A stretch of 64,000 nucleotides of DNA from contig JAJYSV010000012.1 in the NCBI GenBank assembly GCA_021793405.1, positions 1 to 64,000 of the forward strand. Direction: 5' to 3'. The translations under genes were made by a program, and so were the position numbers. Shown here one piece after another: positions 16,974 to 26,720 of this stretch. Below the pieces are notes generated by a model. The model was not told where the DNA came from, searched no databases, and saw nothing but the letters and a program-made list of their open reading frames with translations. Positions within the stretch are counted from its first letter, which is position 1, and each line of letters opens with the position of its first letter. The DNA comes from Acidobacteriota bacterium. Lineage in GTDB: Bacteria > Acidobacteriota > Terriglobia > Terriglobales > Acidobacteriaceae.

Positions 16974-17966
16974 ATGCCGGTGAGCTATCTAGATGCGATC
17001 AATGCTGCGCTCAGAGAAGAAATGCAGCGCGATCCCAACGTGTTCATCCTGGGCGAAGATGTGGGTGTCATGGGAGGTGCGTTCGGCGTCACGAAGGGGC
17101 TGCTCGAAGAATTCGGCGCGGACCGCGTCATAGATTCCCCATTGGCGGAAGGCATCATTGTCAGCGCCTCCATCGGTGCCGCGATGGCTGGATTGCGTCC
17201 GGTCGCTGAGATCCAGTTCGTCGACTTCATCACCCCGGCAATGGACGCGATTACCCAGCAGGCAGCCAAACTCAGGTATCGTTCCGCGGGAACGCAGACC
17301 TGTCCTTTGACGGTTCGCGTCTGCTATGGCGGCGGTACTGGCGGTGGCTTGTATCATAGCCAGACCAACACGACATGGTTTGCGCATGAGCCAGGTTTGG
17401 TGGTGGTCGCACCCGCCACGGCCAGCGATGCCAAGGGAATGCTGAAAGCCAGCATTCGTCAGGACGATCCGGTTATTTACTTCGAGCATAAGAAGCTCTA
17501 TCGCCTGCCCGCCGTGAAGGAGGAACTGCCGGAAGGCGACGACCACCTTGCCGATCTGTTCCATTGCGCGATCCGGCGCCCCGGGAAAGACGCGACAATT
17601 GTCACCTACGGCTACATGCTGCAGTTGGCATTGCAGGCGGCAGAGAAAGTAGCCGAAGAAAGCGGTGCCAGCGTCGAGGTGATCGATCTGCGGGTATTGA
17701 ATCCGCTGGACCACGATACCATCCTGGAATCCGTATCGAGGACTGGCCGTCTCTGCATTGTGCAGGAGGACCATCGCACACTCGGGATTGGTTCCGAGAT
17801 TGCTGCGACAGTTGCGGAGCGCGCCTTCGATTGTCTGGATGCGCCCATTGTGCGCGTCGCAGCTCCCGACGTTCCCGCTATTCCCGCCGCCGAGTCGCTG
17901 GAACAGTTCTATATGCCCAATGTGAGTAAAGTTGTCGATGCATTACACAGAATATTGCAGTACTAG
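16974..17966 (+). CDS. pdhB: Pyruvate dehydrogenase E1 component, beta subunit
   Basis: Partner of the alpha chain, 330 residues, with the usual GEDVGVMGGAFGVTKGL opening, the ARTGR-like SRTGRLCIVQEDHRT segment and the C-terminal APDVPAIPAAESLEQFYMP motif. It supplies the second half of the ThDP site and docks to E2. The E2 acyltransferase and E3 are not adjacent: the next gene is an exported glucan-related protein, so the complex must be completed from elsewhere in the genome. Confidence 0.9.
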   Translation: MPVSYLDAINAALREEMQRDPNVFILGEDVGVMGGAFGVTKGLLEEFGADRVIDSPLAEGIIVSASIGAAMAGLRPVAEIQFVDFITPAMDAITQQAAKLRYRSAGTQTCPLTVRVCYGGGTGGGLYHSQTNTTWFAHEPGLVVVAPATASDAKGMLKASIRQDDPVIYFEHKKLYRLPAVKEELPEGDDHLADLFHCAIRRPGKDATIVTYGYMLQLALQAAEKVAEESGASVEVIDLRVLNPLDHDTILESVSRTGRLCIVQEDHRTLGIGSEIAATVAERAFDCLDAPIVRVAAPDVPAIPAAESLEQFYMPNVSKVVDALHRILQY

Positions 17967-18126
17967 GATTTCTCTGCCGTTGACGCTTTATAGACAAAAA
18001 ATGACTTCTGGTGCTCCTTTGGATGACGATTCGTGTCTAACATCAGTAGGATCGGCTGTGGTGTGGTTTGAAAGAACGTTATAGCGATCTCCGTTACCCA
18101 ACCGCCAGGTAAGGATTATTGCCCGA

Positions 18127-19557
18127 TTGAAAGACCAGCATGTTACACGCCGCGATTTGATACGCCGAGTCGGGGTTTCGGCGGCTGCTGGGCTGGCCAT
18201 GGGGCTGCCAGGGATCTCGCAATCACAACCTCCCGCGCAATCGCAGACTCCTTCCCCGGAGGGGGAAAAGACACCCAAACGCGAAAGTGAAGTTGCCCAG
18301 AAATATCCCCATCCTCCCGGGCAATTCATCAATCGTCCCCTGACTCAGATCTCCACCGTAGTCGATACGATGCTGGACGATATGGGAGGACGTGGCACCG
18401 CCTACTTCTATGAGCAGGCACATCCGCTTACTGGACTGGTCCGAGATCATGCGCCGGCAATCGGTATCGCGGAAAGTCGCGTAGCCAGCATTGCAGCCAC
18501 TGGCTTTGGCCTAAGCGCGCTCTGCATCGCAGCCCAGCGCAAATACATGTTGCCTTCCATCTGCGAACAACGGGTCGAAACCACGCTGGCATTCCTGTTG
18601 GAACAATGTCCGCATGTCCATGGATTTCTTTATCATTTTCTCGACATTGAGAGCGGCGAACGGCTCTTCGGCTCCGAACTTTCTTCCATCGACACATCCC
18701 TTCTGCTCTGCGGCATTCTGTTATGCCGCCAGTATTTCAGTGGCAATCTTCGCATTCACGCGCTGGCGACTACCCTATACGAACGCGTTGATTGGAAATG
18801 GATGTTGAACGGCAGCGACACGCTGTCGATGGGATGGCTGCCGGAATCCGGATTCATCCCGTACCGATGGGACGTCTATGCCGAAATGCTCACAATGTTG
18901 CTGATGGCGATCGGGGCGCCCCGCAATGCCATTCCATCCAGCACGTGGAATGCGGTCAGCCGTCCGGTCATCGAGTTTGGTGGCATCAACTTTATCAGCG
19001 GCGTGGCGCCAATCTTCACCCATCAATATGCTCAAGCGTGGTGCGATTTTCGGAATCTGCGCGATCGACATGCCAATTACTTCCTCAATTCCATTGCCGC
19101 AACCCGGGCCCACCAACTATTCTGTCTCACTCTCGGTCGTCAGTTCCCATGGATGGACCAGAACCTGTGGGGAATCAGCGCTTCCGAATCCCCGACCGGA
19201 TATCGCGTATGGGGAGGGCCGCCGGAATTTGGCGGTATCGATGGAACGATTGTTCCCTCCGCAACGGCGGGCTCGCTGGTATTTTTGCCCGCCGAGTGTG
19301 CTCATGTACTGTTTTCTATCCGGGAGAAATACGGCGAAAAAGCCTGGACTCGGTATGGATTTATCGATGCTTTTCAGCCGCAGACCAACTGGTATGCTGA
19401 GGATCAACTCGGCATCGATATAGGAATCAGCGTCCTCATGGCGGAGAACCTGCGCACCGGCTTTTGCTGGAATTACTTCATGCGGAACACGGAAATCACC
19501 AATGCCATGCAGATGGTTGGATTCGAGGCCGACTCCGGAGACTGCGGCGCTTTCTAG
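18127..19557 (+). CDS. Tat-exported glycoamylase-like (GH144/GH189-type) protein
   Basis: A 476-residue protein that starts at TTG with AAGGA eleven bases before. The N-terminus carries a twin-arginine signal (TRRDLIRR, then GVSAAAGLAMG), so it is exported folded. The mature part matches the glycoamylase-like (PF10091) fold: FLYHFLDIESG, SELSSIDTSLLLCG, YERVDWKWM, GFIPYRWDVYAEML and a C-terminal WYAEDQLGIDIGI. Family members include endo-beta-1,2-glucanases, and the cyclising domain of cyclic beta-1,2-glucan synthases is related. A periplasmic beta-1,2-glucan hydrolase or transglycosylase is a reasonable hypothesis given the synthase-like gene 11 kb away; the activity is not shown by sequence alone. 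Confidence 0.75.
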   Translation: MKDQHVTRRDLIRRVGVSAAAGLAMGLPGISQSQPPAQSQTPSPEGEKTPKRESEVAQKYPHPPGQFINRPLTQISTVVDTMLDDMGGRGTAYFYEQAHPLTGLVRDHAPAIGIAESRVASIAATGFGLSALCIAAQRKYMLPSICEQRVETTLAFLLEQCPHVHGFLYHFLDIESGERLFGSELSSIDTSLLLCGILLCRQYFSGNLRIHALATTLYERVDWKWMLNGSDTLSMGWLPESGFIPYRWDVYAEMLTMLLMAIGAPRNAIPSSTWNAVSRPVIEFGGINFISGVAPIFTHQYAQAWCDFRNLRDRHANYFLNSIAATRAHQLFCLTLGRQFPWMDQNLWGISASESPTGYRVWGGPPEFGGIDGTIVPSATAGSLVFLPAECAHVLFSIREKYGEKAWTRYGFIDAFQPQTNWYAEDQLGIDIGISVLMAENLRTGFCWNYFMRNTEITNAMQMVGFEADSGDCGAF

Positions 19558-19617
19558 TGAAATTCCAACTCAACCAGCAGGTTTATATCCGCTGTATTCG
19601 CGACTGACAGGCCAATC

Positions 19618-21855
19618 TTATTCGCCGACCTGCCATGGAACACCGATCACTTTGGATAGCTTGATATCTCGAGATGAGCTTCCCACCATGATTTTTACTT
19701 TGCCGCTTTCAAGAGACCATTGTTTCTTGGATGTATCCCAATACATCAGCGATTTTTCCGTCAAAGGCATTACAACGGTTTTCTTCTGTCCGGCCGGCAC
19801 GTTCACCCGTTGAAATCCTTCCAGTTCCAGATCCGGCATCGGTATTTTGGAATGGATGTGCTGGACATACATTTGAACGACTTCATCTCCAGAACGCTGA
19901 CCGGTATTTTGCACCTGCACGCTGACATCAATCGATTTCCCAGGAAATAGCCTCGACGCGCTCGTCTGCAGATTCGAGTAGGCAAACGTGGTGTAGCTCA
20001 GCCCATATCCGAAGGGAAACAATGGACTGCCGTGAAAGTACATGTAGGTGCGGCCATCCCGGATGTCGTAATCCATTATGGGTGGTAGTTGCTGCATCGA
20101 TTTTGGCCATGTAACCACCAGGCGGCCAGCGGGATCGTAATCGCCAAAAATTACATCGGCGAGGGCGTCGCCTTCCTCTTCGCTATTGTTCGCCACATGC
20201 AAAATAGATGGAATATGCCGCTTCGTCCAGTTGATGGTGTACGGGAAACTGGAAACCAGCACAACAATCGTACGCGGATTTGCCGCATAGACAGCCTGGA
20301 TCAGTTTTTCCTGGGATGGCTTTAGATGGATTTCCTGCCGATCGACGGCTTCCTGCCCCTCAGTCGGATCGGGACAAGGCAGAGTGTCGGTGCGTTTGTG
20401 GCACATCGGTCGATTGCCTACGACTACGATGGCAACATCGGAGGTCCGGGCTAGCCGCACCGCCGCGTCCTCGTTCGCGCTATAGCGAACGTCGACGCGC
20501 GAGCCCACTTTGTTTCGGATGCCTTGGACAGGCGTGACAGCAAAGGGCGGCGTGCCGCTATAGCCGTCTAAATACACAACGTTTGCCAGAGGCCCAACAA
20601 TAGCGATCGATTTTATCGACGATATATCGAGCGGCAAAAGATGGGGCGAATCTTTTAGTAGTACGATCGATTCCCGGGTAACTTGCAGCGCCAACGCTTT
20701 GCTGGACTCCTCATCCCAGGGTGCGGGCGCTTTGTCCGCCTTGATTTGCGTGTAAGGGTCAAGCATTGGAGGATCCAGGAAACCCAAACGGATCATGACT
20801 CGCAAAACGCCCTGCAGATTCTGGTCGATGTCCGCTTCCGTAATCAGCTTCTTCTGCAAGGCATCCTTGATCGCGTCCTGATACGAATTCAGAAACTGAT
20901 TGACTCCGGCGTGGATCGATCCCGCGACGGCTTCAGCCATGTTGGGATAGTACTTGTGTTTTGTCACCATAAACGTAACCGCGCCGCGGTCCGTGTCGAT
21001 CATGCCGTTGAATCCCCACCGCTGCATCAGCAAGTCCCTCAACAGCGGGCTTGCGGCCATGGGAATTCCATTAACTGCGTTATACGCAGTCATAATCGCA
21101 TTCGCTCGGCCCTGCTCAATCGCCATGCGGAATGGAGCGGAGTAATATTCATGCAATAGCCGATCATCGAAATTTGACGAAGACCCTGCGCGCCCATCCT
21201 CATTGCTATTCGCGAGGAAATGTTTGACCAGAGAGGCTGTCAACCAGGTTCGAGGATCGTCCCCTTGCAGCCCTTTTACAAATGCAACCGACATGGTGCC
21301 CACGAGGTAAGGGTCTTCTCCGTAGGATTCCTCCGATCTTCCCCAGCGCGGGTCGCGTGCCAAGTCGGCGTTGGGAGCACGCACAATCAACCCGCCGCGA
21401 TCGAAACTCTGGAATATATAACGTGCCTCGTGGCCTTCTTCGGCTGCAACTTTTTCGATCAGCGTAGGGTTCCAAGTCTCACCCAGGCCTACCGGCTGCG
21501 GGAACTGAGTGGTCGGGATCGTCGATGTGCCGCCAAACGGACCGGGAGCGCCTGGTGACTTGCGGCCCCAGTTGTTCGGCCCTCCCATCGCCAGGCCATG
21601 CAGTCCCTCAAATTGCCCGCTCGACCCGGGTATACTGTCGATTTTCCCGGATCCATAAATACCAAGGCGAGGCACATTCAGACTCTTCCCCAACAGATCG
21701 ATCTTCTCCTGCAGTGTCAAAAGTGACAGAACATTCTGAATGCGCTTGTCTGTGGGAAGGTTTTGGTTTTGAAAGGGGTAGTTATATTGGCCCAGCAGAG
21801 ACGGCCCCATTACGACGAGCAGGAAGAGCACCATAACCGCTTGGATCGTTTTCAA
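19618..21855 (-). CDS. Glycoside hydrolase family 3 beta-glucosidase
   Basis: A 745-residue secreted enzyme with a Sec signal peptide (KTIQAVMVLFLLVVMGPSLLG). The GH3 barrel has RAPNADLARDPRWGRSEESYGEDPYL and KHFLANSNE, and the nucleophile is the Asp in IDTDRGA (about residue 288; most relatives have SDWGA). The second alpha/beta domain and a C-terminal fibronectin-like domain (GDEVVQMYVQ) complete the usual BglX-like layout. It begins with TTG behind AGGAG at six bases. It lies 48 bases after treY on the same strand, so probably the last gene of the trehalose operon. The exact linkage cleaved is unknown; sophorose (beta-1,2) would fit the neighbourhood. Confidence 0.9.
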   Translation of the reverse strand: MKTIQAVMVLFLLVVMGPSLLGQYNYPFQNQNLPTDKRIQNVLSLLTLQEKIDLLGKSLNVPRLGIYGSGKIDSIPGSSGQFEGLHGLAMGGPNNWGRKSPGAPGPFGGTSTIPTTQFPQPVGLGETWNPTLIEKVAAEEGHEARYIFQSFDRGGLIVRAPNADLARDPRWGRSEESYGEDPYLVGTMSVAFVKGLQGDDPRTWLTASLVKHFLANSNEDGRAGSSSNFDDRLLHEYYSAPFRMAIEQGRANAIMTAYNAVNGIPMAASPLLRDLLMQRWGFNGMIDTDRGAVTFMVTKHKYYPNMAEAVAGSIHAGVNQFLNSYQDAIKDALQKKLITEADIDQNLQGVLRVMIRLGFLDPPMLDPYTQIKADKAPAPWDEESSKALALQVTRESIVLLKDSPHLLPLDISSIKSIAIVGPLANVVYLDGYSGTPPFAVTPVQGIRNKVGSRVDVRYSANEDAAVRLARTSDVAIVVVGNRPMCHKRTDTLPCPDPTEGQEAVDRQEIHLKPSQEKLIQAVYAANPRTIVVLVSSFPYTINWTKRHIPSILHVANNSEEEGDALADVIFGDYDPAGRLVVTWPKSMQQLPPIMDYDIRDGRTYMYFHGSPLFPFGYGLSYTTFAYSNLQTSASRLFPGKSIDVSVQVQNTGQRSGDEVVQMYVQHIHSKIPMPDLELEGFQRVNVPAGQKKTVVMPLTEKSLMYWDTSKKQWSLESGKVKIMVGSSSRDIKLSKVIGVPWQVGE

Positions 21856-21903
21856 TGCAGTCTCCTGGCTAGATGGCGGTGTTTGTAGGCGGAGGAAGCA
21901 AAC

Positions 21904-24810
21904 TTATCCGTCAGTACTCGGAGTGCCGAGAATCCAGACTGCGGGTAATGCACCCAAGACTTCTCCGGCAGGCAGCCGTGCCGCGCCATCGACATGATGC
22001 AGCGGGACCGCAGCTCCAGTAAGTACATTGGTGAATCTCATCCGCTGCAATCCATCGACATTTCCGAACACTGGCAATTTGATGATAGTCTCCTGCAAGC
22101 TTTTCTTCAGGTCTCCCAGCGCCTCAGGCGAAGATAACAAAGATGCAAACCAGCGGACCGCGACGGCCACTAATATTTTCCCGTCGTACTCGCGCCCAAA
22201 AGCCACCAGATGTTCCGTGTTTGGGCCTTCCACGCGCAGCGGCAAATAGCGTCCACGCGCGAGAAGTTCAGATTCTCGTTCGCGCAGACGCAGCCCCAGC
22301 GCCATGTACAGCAGCTTCACATCGCCAGTCCACCATGTCCGGCATAATTCCGAGACCGCATGGGCCCGCCGCTCGGGCGCGATCTTGGGAGCGGCGACGC
22401 GCTGCATCAATGAATGCAATCTCTGTTGGCGTGTTGCATAGTCGACCGGGCGGCGATTGTCTGGGTCCACCAGGCTCAGGTCCCACAACTCGCCTCCTTG
22501 ATATGTGTCAACGACGCCTGGGCTCATCAACTTCAAGGCGATCTGAGAAATCGACCCCCATGCGGCCAATATTGCGGCTCGCTCCGCAAACGGGACAAAC
22601 GATGCTAGAAAAGTGGAAGAAGACGGTCCGCGCAAGGTCTGCTCCACAAAATTGTCCACTGCCGTATCGTATTCATTCGACGGATTGATCCAACTGGTGT
22701 GGACTTTTGCCTCCTTGAGCGCCTTACTCATGAACGCCTTCATGCGGCTGACGATGTTTTCATCCGCCACTGTCTGACGCGGGGGCCACATTCCGAGCAG
22801 GTTTTGATAATACAGATATTCGTCTCCGGGATCGGGGGTAGGTTGGCCATTCACCAGGGTCTTCGCGGTGTCATTCACCTGCGACCAACGCAGCAGATTC
22901 GTTCTCCATTCCGCTGGCAACTCGGTCAGCGTATGGATGCGCATCCTTGCATCCTCACCGCGCTTGGTATCGTGCGTCGAGGTGGTCAGCATCGCATCCG
23001 GCCAGCGCTCCATGCGATGCATGTTGGCGTTGTGAAACTCCTGAGGGGATGTCGCTTTTCTTCCGGTTCCAGTGCCTACTTCGTTCAGCGAGGCCAGCGG
23101 ACTGTACCGGTAGAACACGGTATCTTCCATGCCCTTGGCCTGCACCGGGCTGGTGTATTGCTGAAATTTCATCGCAAATCGAAGACGTTGTGTGGCACTC
23201 TCCGCGGATTCATCTTGCTCGCACATGGGGCAAATGTGGGCCCGAATAAAGCCAAAAATAGAGGAATCGACATTTGGATTGCGCCGCATTGCTTGGCCGA
23301 TCGCCTCGTCGATTGCCATTTCGTCCGTTGTACTGAATCCACGTTTTGAAATATAGGTTCGATATACGGGGAAGCACGCGACCACCTCCCGCAACGCCTC
23401 CTGCAGACCATCCAGAGTAAAATCTCGGCTTCGCCGGTTCTGTTCAGAAAGACGGTTAAGTTCGTGGGCTAGCACATTCAGTTCACTGGCCATCGAAGAC
23501 GCGGTAATCAATTTCTTAGCGTTGTATACGACGTCTCGATCCGGCTTCACGCGTCCGCGAAAGTGCAGGTAGATCCGGTCAATTTCCGAGAGATTGTTTT
23601 CTTCCACCCATAACCCGTTCGAGAGGGCCAGGAATTCATAGCCGGTCGTGCCATCCACCGGCCACTCAGGGCTCAGCCATTCCTGTCGCGCAAGAATCTT
23701 CTCGACGATCACATAGAGAGGCTTGCCTGCTTTCGCAGTGACTTCGCGTAACTGTAACAGATATTGTTGCGGATCGAGCAGCCCATCAATATGGTCGAGA
23801 CGAACGCCATCGATCGCTCCCTGCTCCGCCAATTCAATCAATTTCGCATGGGCAGCTTGAAACAACGGCTCATATTCCATGCGGATGCCGATCAAATCAT
23901 TGATGTCGAAGAAGCGCCGGTAGTTTATTTCCTGCATCGCCGTGCGCCAATACGATAACCGATACGGCTGTTGTTCCAAAAGTTCATGCAGTAAGTCGAA
24001 CGATTCAGGTTGACCCGGCGTTCCATTGAACTCCTTGATCACAGCTTCCAGATGACGTTGGAGAGCGGGGTTTGTCCGGATCAAATGCACCAGTCGATGA
24101 GTTGCTATATTGGTCTCACGCTCGCGATCGGCACGCGCTTTCGGCCCAGCCTGCTGATAGTTGGGAATATGGTCCAGCTGAAATAGGACGCTTTCGTATT
24201 CCTGACGCGTCGAAAAATCGATATCTGTGAATGCTGCAGATTCCTCCCATCGATGACGCAGCAGGAGTTTAATCTGACGCGGATTAAGCGGCAAATTGTA
24301 ATCGCTATAAAGCAGGCAAAACTCTCCCTCGCGGTATTCAATGCGGAGTTTGCCGGATTCCAGAACGTCACCATATTGGCCGCCTAGAATCGCCAGCAGC
24401 ACTTTGCCGTGAAGATTGGAATTGACCGGATACCAATCGACGTCAAAATACTCCGAGACAGGAGAGGAAGGTCCGTTGGCGAGAACACTGCGCCACCACT
24501 GGTTCCATTGCGGATGGGCGCTCATGTGATTGGGAACGAAATCGATAACCATTCCCATGCCCTTGCTATGCAGCGCCTGAACTAGAGAATTGAACGCTTC
24601 TTCTCCTCCCAGTTCAGGATTGATCCGTGCGAAATCGCAAATATCATAGCCGCTGAGGCTGCCGGGGCGGGCTTCGAAAATCGGTGAAGCGTAGATGTGG
24701 CTGATACCAAGATCGTAGAAATACGGGACCAGGGCCTCGGCATCCGAGAATCGAAAATCCTTCGTGAATTGCAGTCGGTAGGTAGCGCTTACCCTTCTGC
24801 GAGCGGTCAT
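21904..24810 (-). CDS. treY: Maltooligosyl trehalose synthase
   Basis: Converts the reducing end of a maltodextrin to an alpha,alpha-1,1 bond, the first step of the TreY-TreZ route to trehalose. A GH13 enzyme of 968 residues, starting with the family's SATYRLQFTKDF and showing YASPIFEARPGS, DFVPNHM, the nucleophile region DGVRLDHIDGL and acid YVIVEKIL. A SWINPSNEYD segment is also typical. The start overlaps the treZ stop (ATGA). The length is at the upper end of the family because of inserted helical segments. Confidence 0.95.
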   Translation of the reverse strand: MTARRRVSATYRLQFTKDFRFSDAEALVPYFYDLGISHIYASPIFEARPGSLSGYDICDFARINPELGGEEAFNSLVQALHSKGMGMVIDFVPNHMSAHPQWNQWWRSVLANGPSSPVSEYFDVDWYPVNSNLHGKVLLAILGGQYGDVLESGKLRIEYREGEFCLLYSDYNLPLNPRQIKLLLRHRWEESAAFTDIDFSTRQEYESVLFQLDHIPNYQQAGPKARADRERETNIATHRLVHLIRTNPALQRHLEAVIKEFNGTPGQPESFDLLHELLEQQPYRLSYWRTAMQEINYRRFFDINDLIGIRMEYEPLFQAAHAKLIELAEQGAIDGVRLDHIDGLLDPQQYLLQLREVTAKAGKPLYVIVEKILARQEWLSPEWPVDGTTGYEFLALSNGLWVEENNLSEIDRIYLHFRGRVKPDRDVVYNAKKLITASSMASELNVLAHELNRLSEQNRRSRDFTLDGLQEALREVVACFPVYRTYISKRGFSTTDEMAIDEAIGQAMRRNPNVDSSIFGFIRAHICPMCEQDESAESATQRLRFAMKFQQYTSPVQAKGMEDTVFYRYSPLASLNEVGTGTGRKATSPQEFHNANMHRMERWPDAMLTTSTHDTKRGEDARMRIHTLTELPAEWRTNLLRWSQVNDTAKTLVNGQPTPDPGDEYLYYQNLLGMWPPRQTVADENIVSRMKAFMSKALKEAKVHTSWINPSNEYDTAVDNFVEQTLRGPSSSTFLASFVPFAERAAILAAWGSISQIALKLMSPGVVDTYQGGELWDLSLVDPDNRRPVDYATRQQRLHSLMQRVAAPKIAPERRAHAVSELCRTWWTGDVKLLYMALGLRLRERESELLARGRYLPLRVEGPNTEHLVAFGREYDGKILVAVAVRWFASLLSSPEALGDLKKSLQETIIKLPVFGNVDGLQRMRFTNVLTGAAVPLHHVDGAARLPAGEVLGALPAVWILGTPSTDG

Positions 24811-26720
24811 GTGAATATCTTCCCAGAGATAGGCGCAAAATCTTCGCTGGCGAAAATCACAGCGCCAGCTCGTTCCATAGTGAGCTTACCTGCGTTGGAT
24901 TGCCAAATGACCGGGCAGGCGTCGGAGGTATAGGTTGTGTCTTCGCTGCTGAAGCAAAGAGCCATGTCTGTCCACGCCTCATCCTGTGCGGCTGCCGGAC
25001 CCTCGAGCGCCACGATAGCAGAAACGCGGCCAAAAGCGGATTCCCATTGGGAATGAATCATTTTGGCATTCAACGCTTGGCATAATCGGAATTTAAAACT
25101 GGACAGCAAATATCTGCGAACATGTAATAGATCCCGATACCAATTCAAACACGCGACGTGTAATGGGCGCTGGCGGGCCGTCCAATCTAGCTTGCTCAGT
25201 CGAAATGTTTCTTTCCTTTGAGGGTCAGGAAGAGTGCCGCGGCGAGTCTCGTCTGCAAAGGCGGAAAAATGTTCAAACTCTTTACGTCGTCCTTCAGTGA
25301 CCATGCGGCCCAGTTCCTCATTGTGATCGGTGAAATACAGAAATGGCTCCGATGCTGCCCATTCCTGACCCATAAATAGTAAGGGAATTTCCGGCGCGAA
25401 CAGCAAAAGCGCGCTGGCTGCAAGATATGCGGGGTAAGAAATCTGAGACGACAAGCGCTCTCCGAAGGCGCGATTGCCGATCTGGTCGTGATTTTGAATG
25501 CAGAATACGCGCGACTCGTAACTTAGTCCGTCAGGTTTGGTACCGCGCCTATGGCCAGAATGGCGGGCGAATTGTCCGTTGAAAAACCATCCGTCGCGAA
25601 TCGTTCTGGCGATGCTTTCCGTTGTCCCGTCGAAATCCCGGTAATACCCGTCGCTGTCTCCAGCGAGCCGGTGGCGCATGTGATGATGAAAATCGTCAGA
25701 CCAGACTGCATCGAAACCATGTCCGCCCTGTTCCGATGGGAGCACAAGTCTGCGCTCATTACGCTCGTCTTCCGCGATGATAAAAATGGTTCTTCCTAGC
25801 GAGTGCGCCGCCGCATGGACGCGCTTCGTTAGATCCGTCAGAAACGGCGGGTCACTGTCATCCTGAATGGCGTGCGTTGCGTCCACCCTCAACCCATCCA
25901 CGCGGTAGTCGTAAATCCAGGCTAGGGCGCTCTCAATAAAATATGCTCGTACCTTATCGCCGCCGTCGCCGTCGAAATTCAACCCGTCGCCCCATGGCGT
26001 CTTATGTTTACTGGAATAAAACCCCGGCGCGAAGACGGACTGATACGCGCCGTCAGGTCCGAGGTGGTTATAAACCACATCCAGGCAAACAGCGATTCCT
26101 CGCTGGTGCGCTTCCTCAACCAGCTTGCGAAGATCGTCCGGGGTTCCATAACTGTGGGCCGGCGCATAGGGAAAAACTCCGTCGTAGCCCCAGTTATATT
26201 CGCCTGCAAAGTCCGCAATCGGCATCAATTCGATCGCATTGATACCCAGTTGTTGCAGGCCATCGAGCTTGTCGATCACTGCCAAAAATGTTCCTGCAGG
26301 GGTGAATGTCCCAACGTGTAGTTCGTAGAAAACCAACTCGCGCAGCGATGGCGACTGGAACTCGGTACTTTTCCATGCGAAGCAGTTGTGGTCGATGACC
26401 TGCGATGGGCCGTGAACGCCCAATGGCTGGAAACGAGAGGCAGGATCCGGATACGGACCTCTTCCGTTGATCCTGAACCAGTAACGCGCGCCGGAACCGA
26501 CCCCTTCCACGCGCACCTGATGCACTCCGCACGCATCCGGCAACATAGGAGTGCAGCGGGATGGTTCCCCGTCGAGAACTAACTCGATATTCGCATTCGG
26601 ACCGGCCCAGACACGAAACAGGCAACCGCCTTCCTGAATGGAAGCGCCTAAGCTTGCTACCCAGGAGTTTGCACGGACGCGGGGAGCTTGCGATTCGATT
26701 GCATGGGAAATGACTTTCAC
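24807..26720 (-). CDS. treZ: Maltooligosyl trehalose trehalohydrolase
   Basis: Releases trehalose from maltooligosyl trehalose. A GH13 protein of 637 residues with an N-terminal CBM48-like domain (GGCLFRVWAGPN), then ELHVGTFTPAGTF, DVVYNHLGPDGAY, nucleophile in GLRVDATHAI (about residue 277) and acid in IIAEDERNE (about residue 315), all typical of TreZ. The GTG start overlaps the GH15 stop, and its stop overlaps treY, so the three form a coupled unit. With treY it needs a maltodextrin or glycogen donor; no glycogen genes are in the window. Confidence 0.95.
   Translation of the reverse strand: MKVISHAIESQAPRVRANSWVASLGASIQEGGCLFRVWAGPNANIELVLDGEPSRCTPMLPDACGVHQVRVEGVGSGARYWFRINGRGPYPDPASRFQPLGVHGPSQVIDHNCFAWKSTEFQSPSLRELVFYELHVGTFTPAGTFLAVIDKLDGLQQLGINAIELMPIADFAGEYNWGYDGVFPYAPAHSYGTPDDLRKLVEEAHQRGIAVCLDVVYNHLGPDGAYQSVFAPGFYSSKHKTPWGDGLNFDGDGGDKVRAYFIESALAWIYDYRVDGLRVDATHAIQDDSDPPFLTDLTKRVHAAAHSLGRTIFIIAEDERNERRLVLPSEQGGHGFDAVWSDDFHHHMRHRLAGDSDGYYRDFDGTTESIARTIRDGWFFNGQFARHSGHRRGTKPDGLSYESRVFCIQNHDQIGNRAFGERLSSQISYPAYLAASALLLFAPEIPLLFMGQEWAASEPFLYFTDHNEELGRMVTEGRRKEFEHFSAFADETRRGTLPDPQRKETFRLSKLDWTARQRPLHVACLNWYRDLLHVRRYLLSSFKFRLCQALNAKMIHSQWESAFGRVSAIVALEGPAAAQDEAWTDMALCFSSEDTTYTSDACPVIWQSNAGKLTMERAGAVIFASEDFAPISGKIFT

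Noticed and set aside
22699-23349. 216-codon + strand frame inside treY
   Set aside because: Antisense to conserved TreY sequence.
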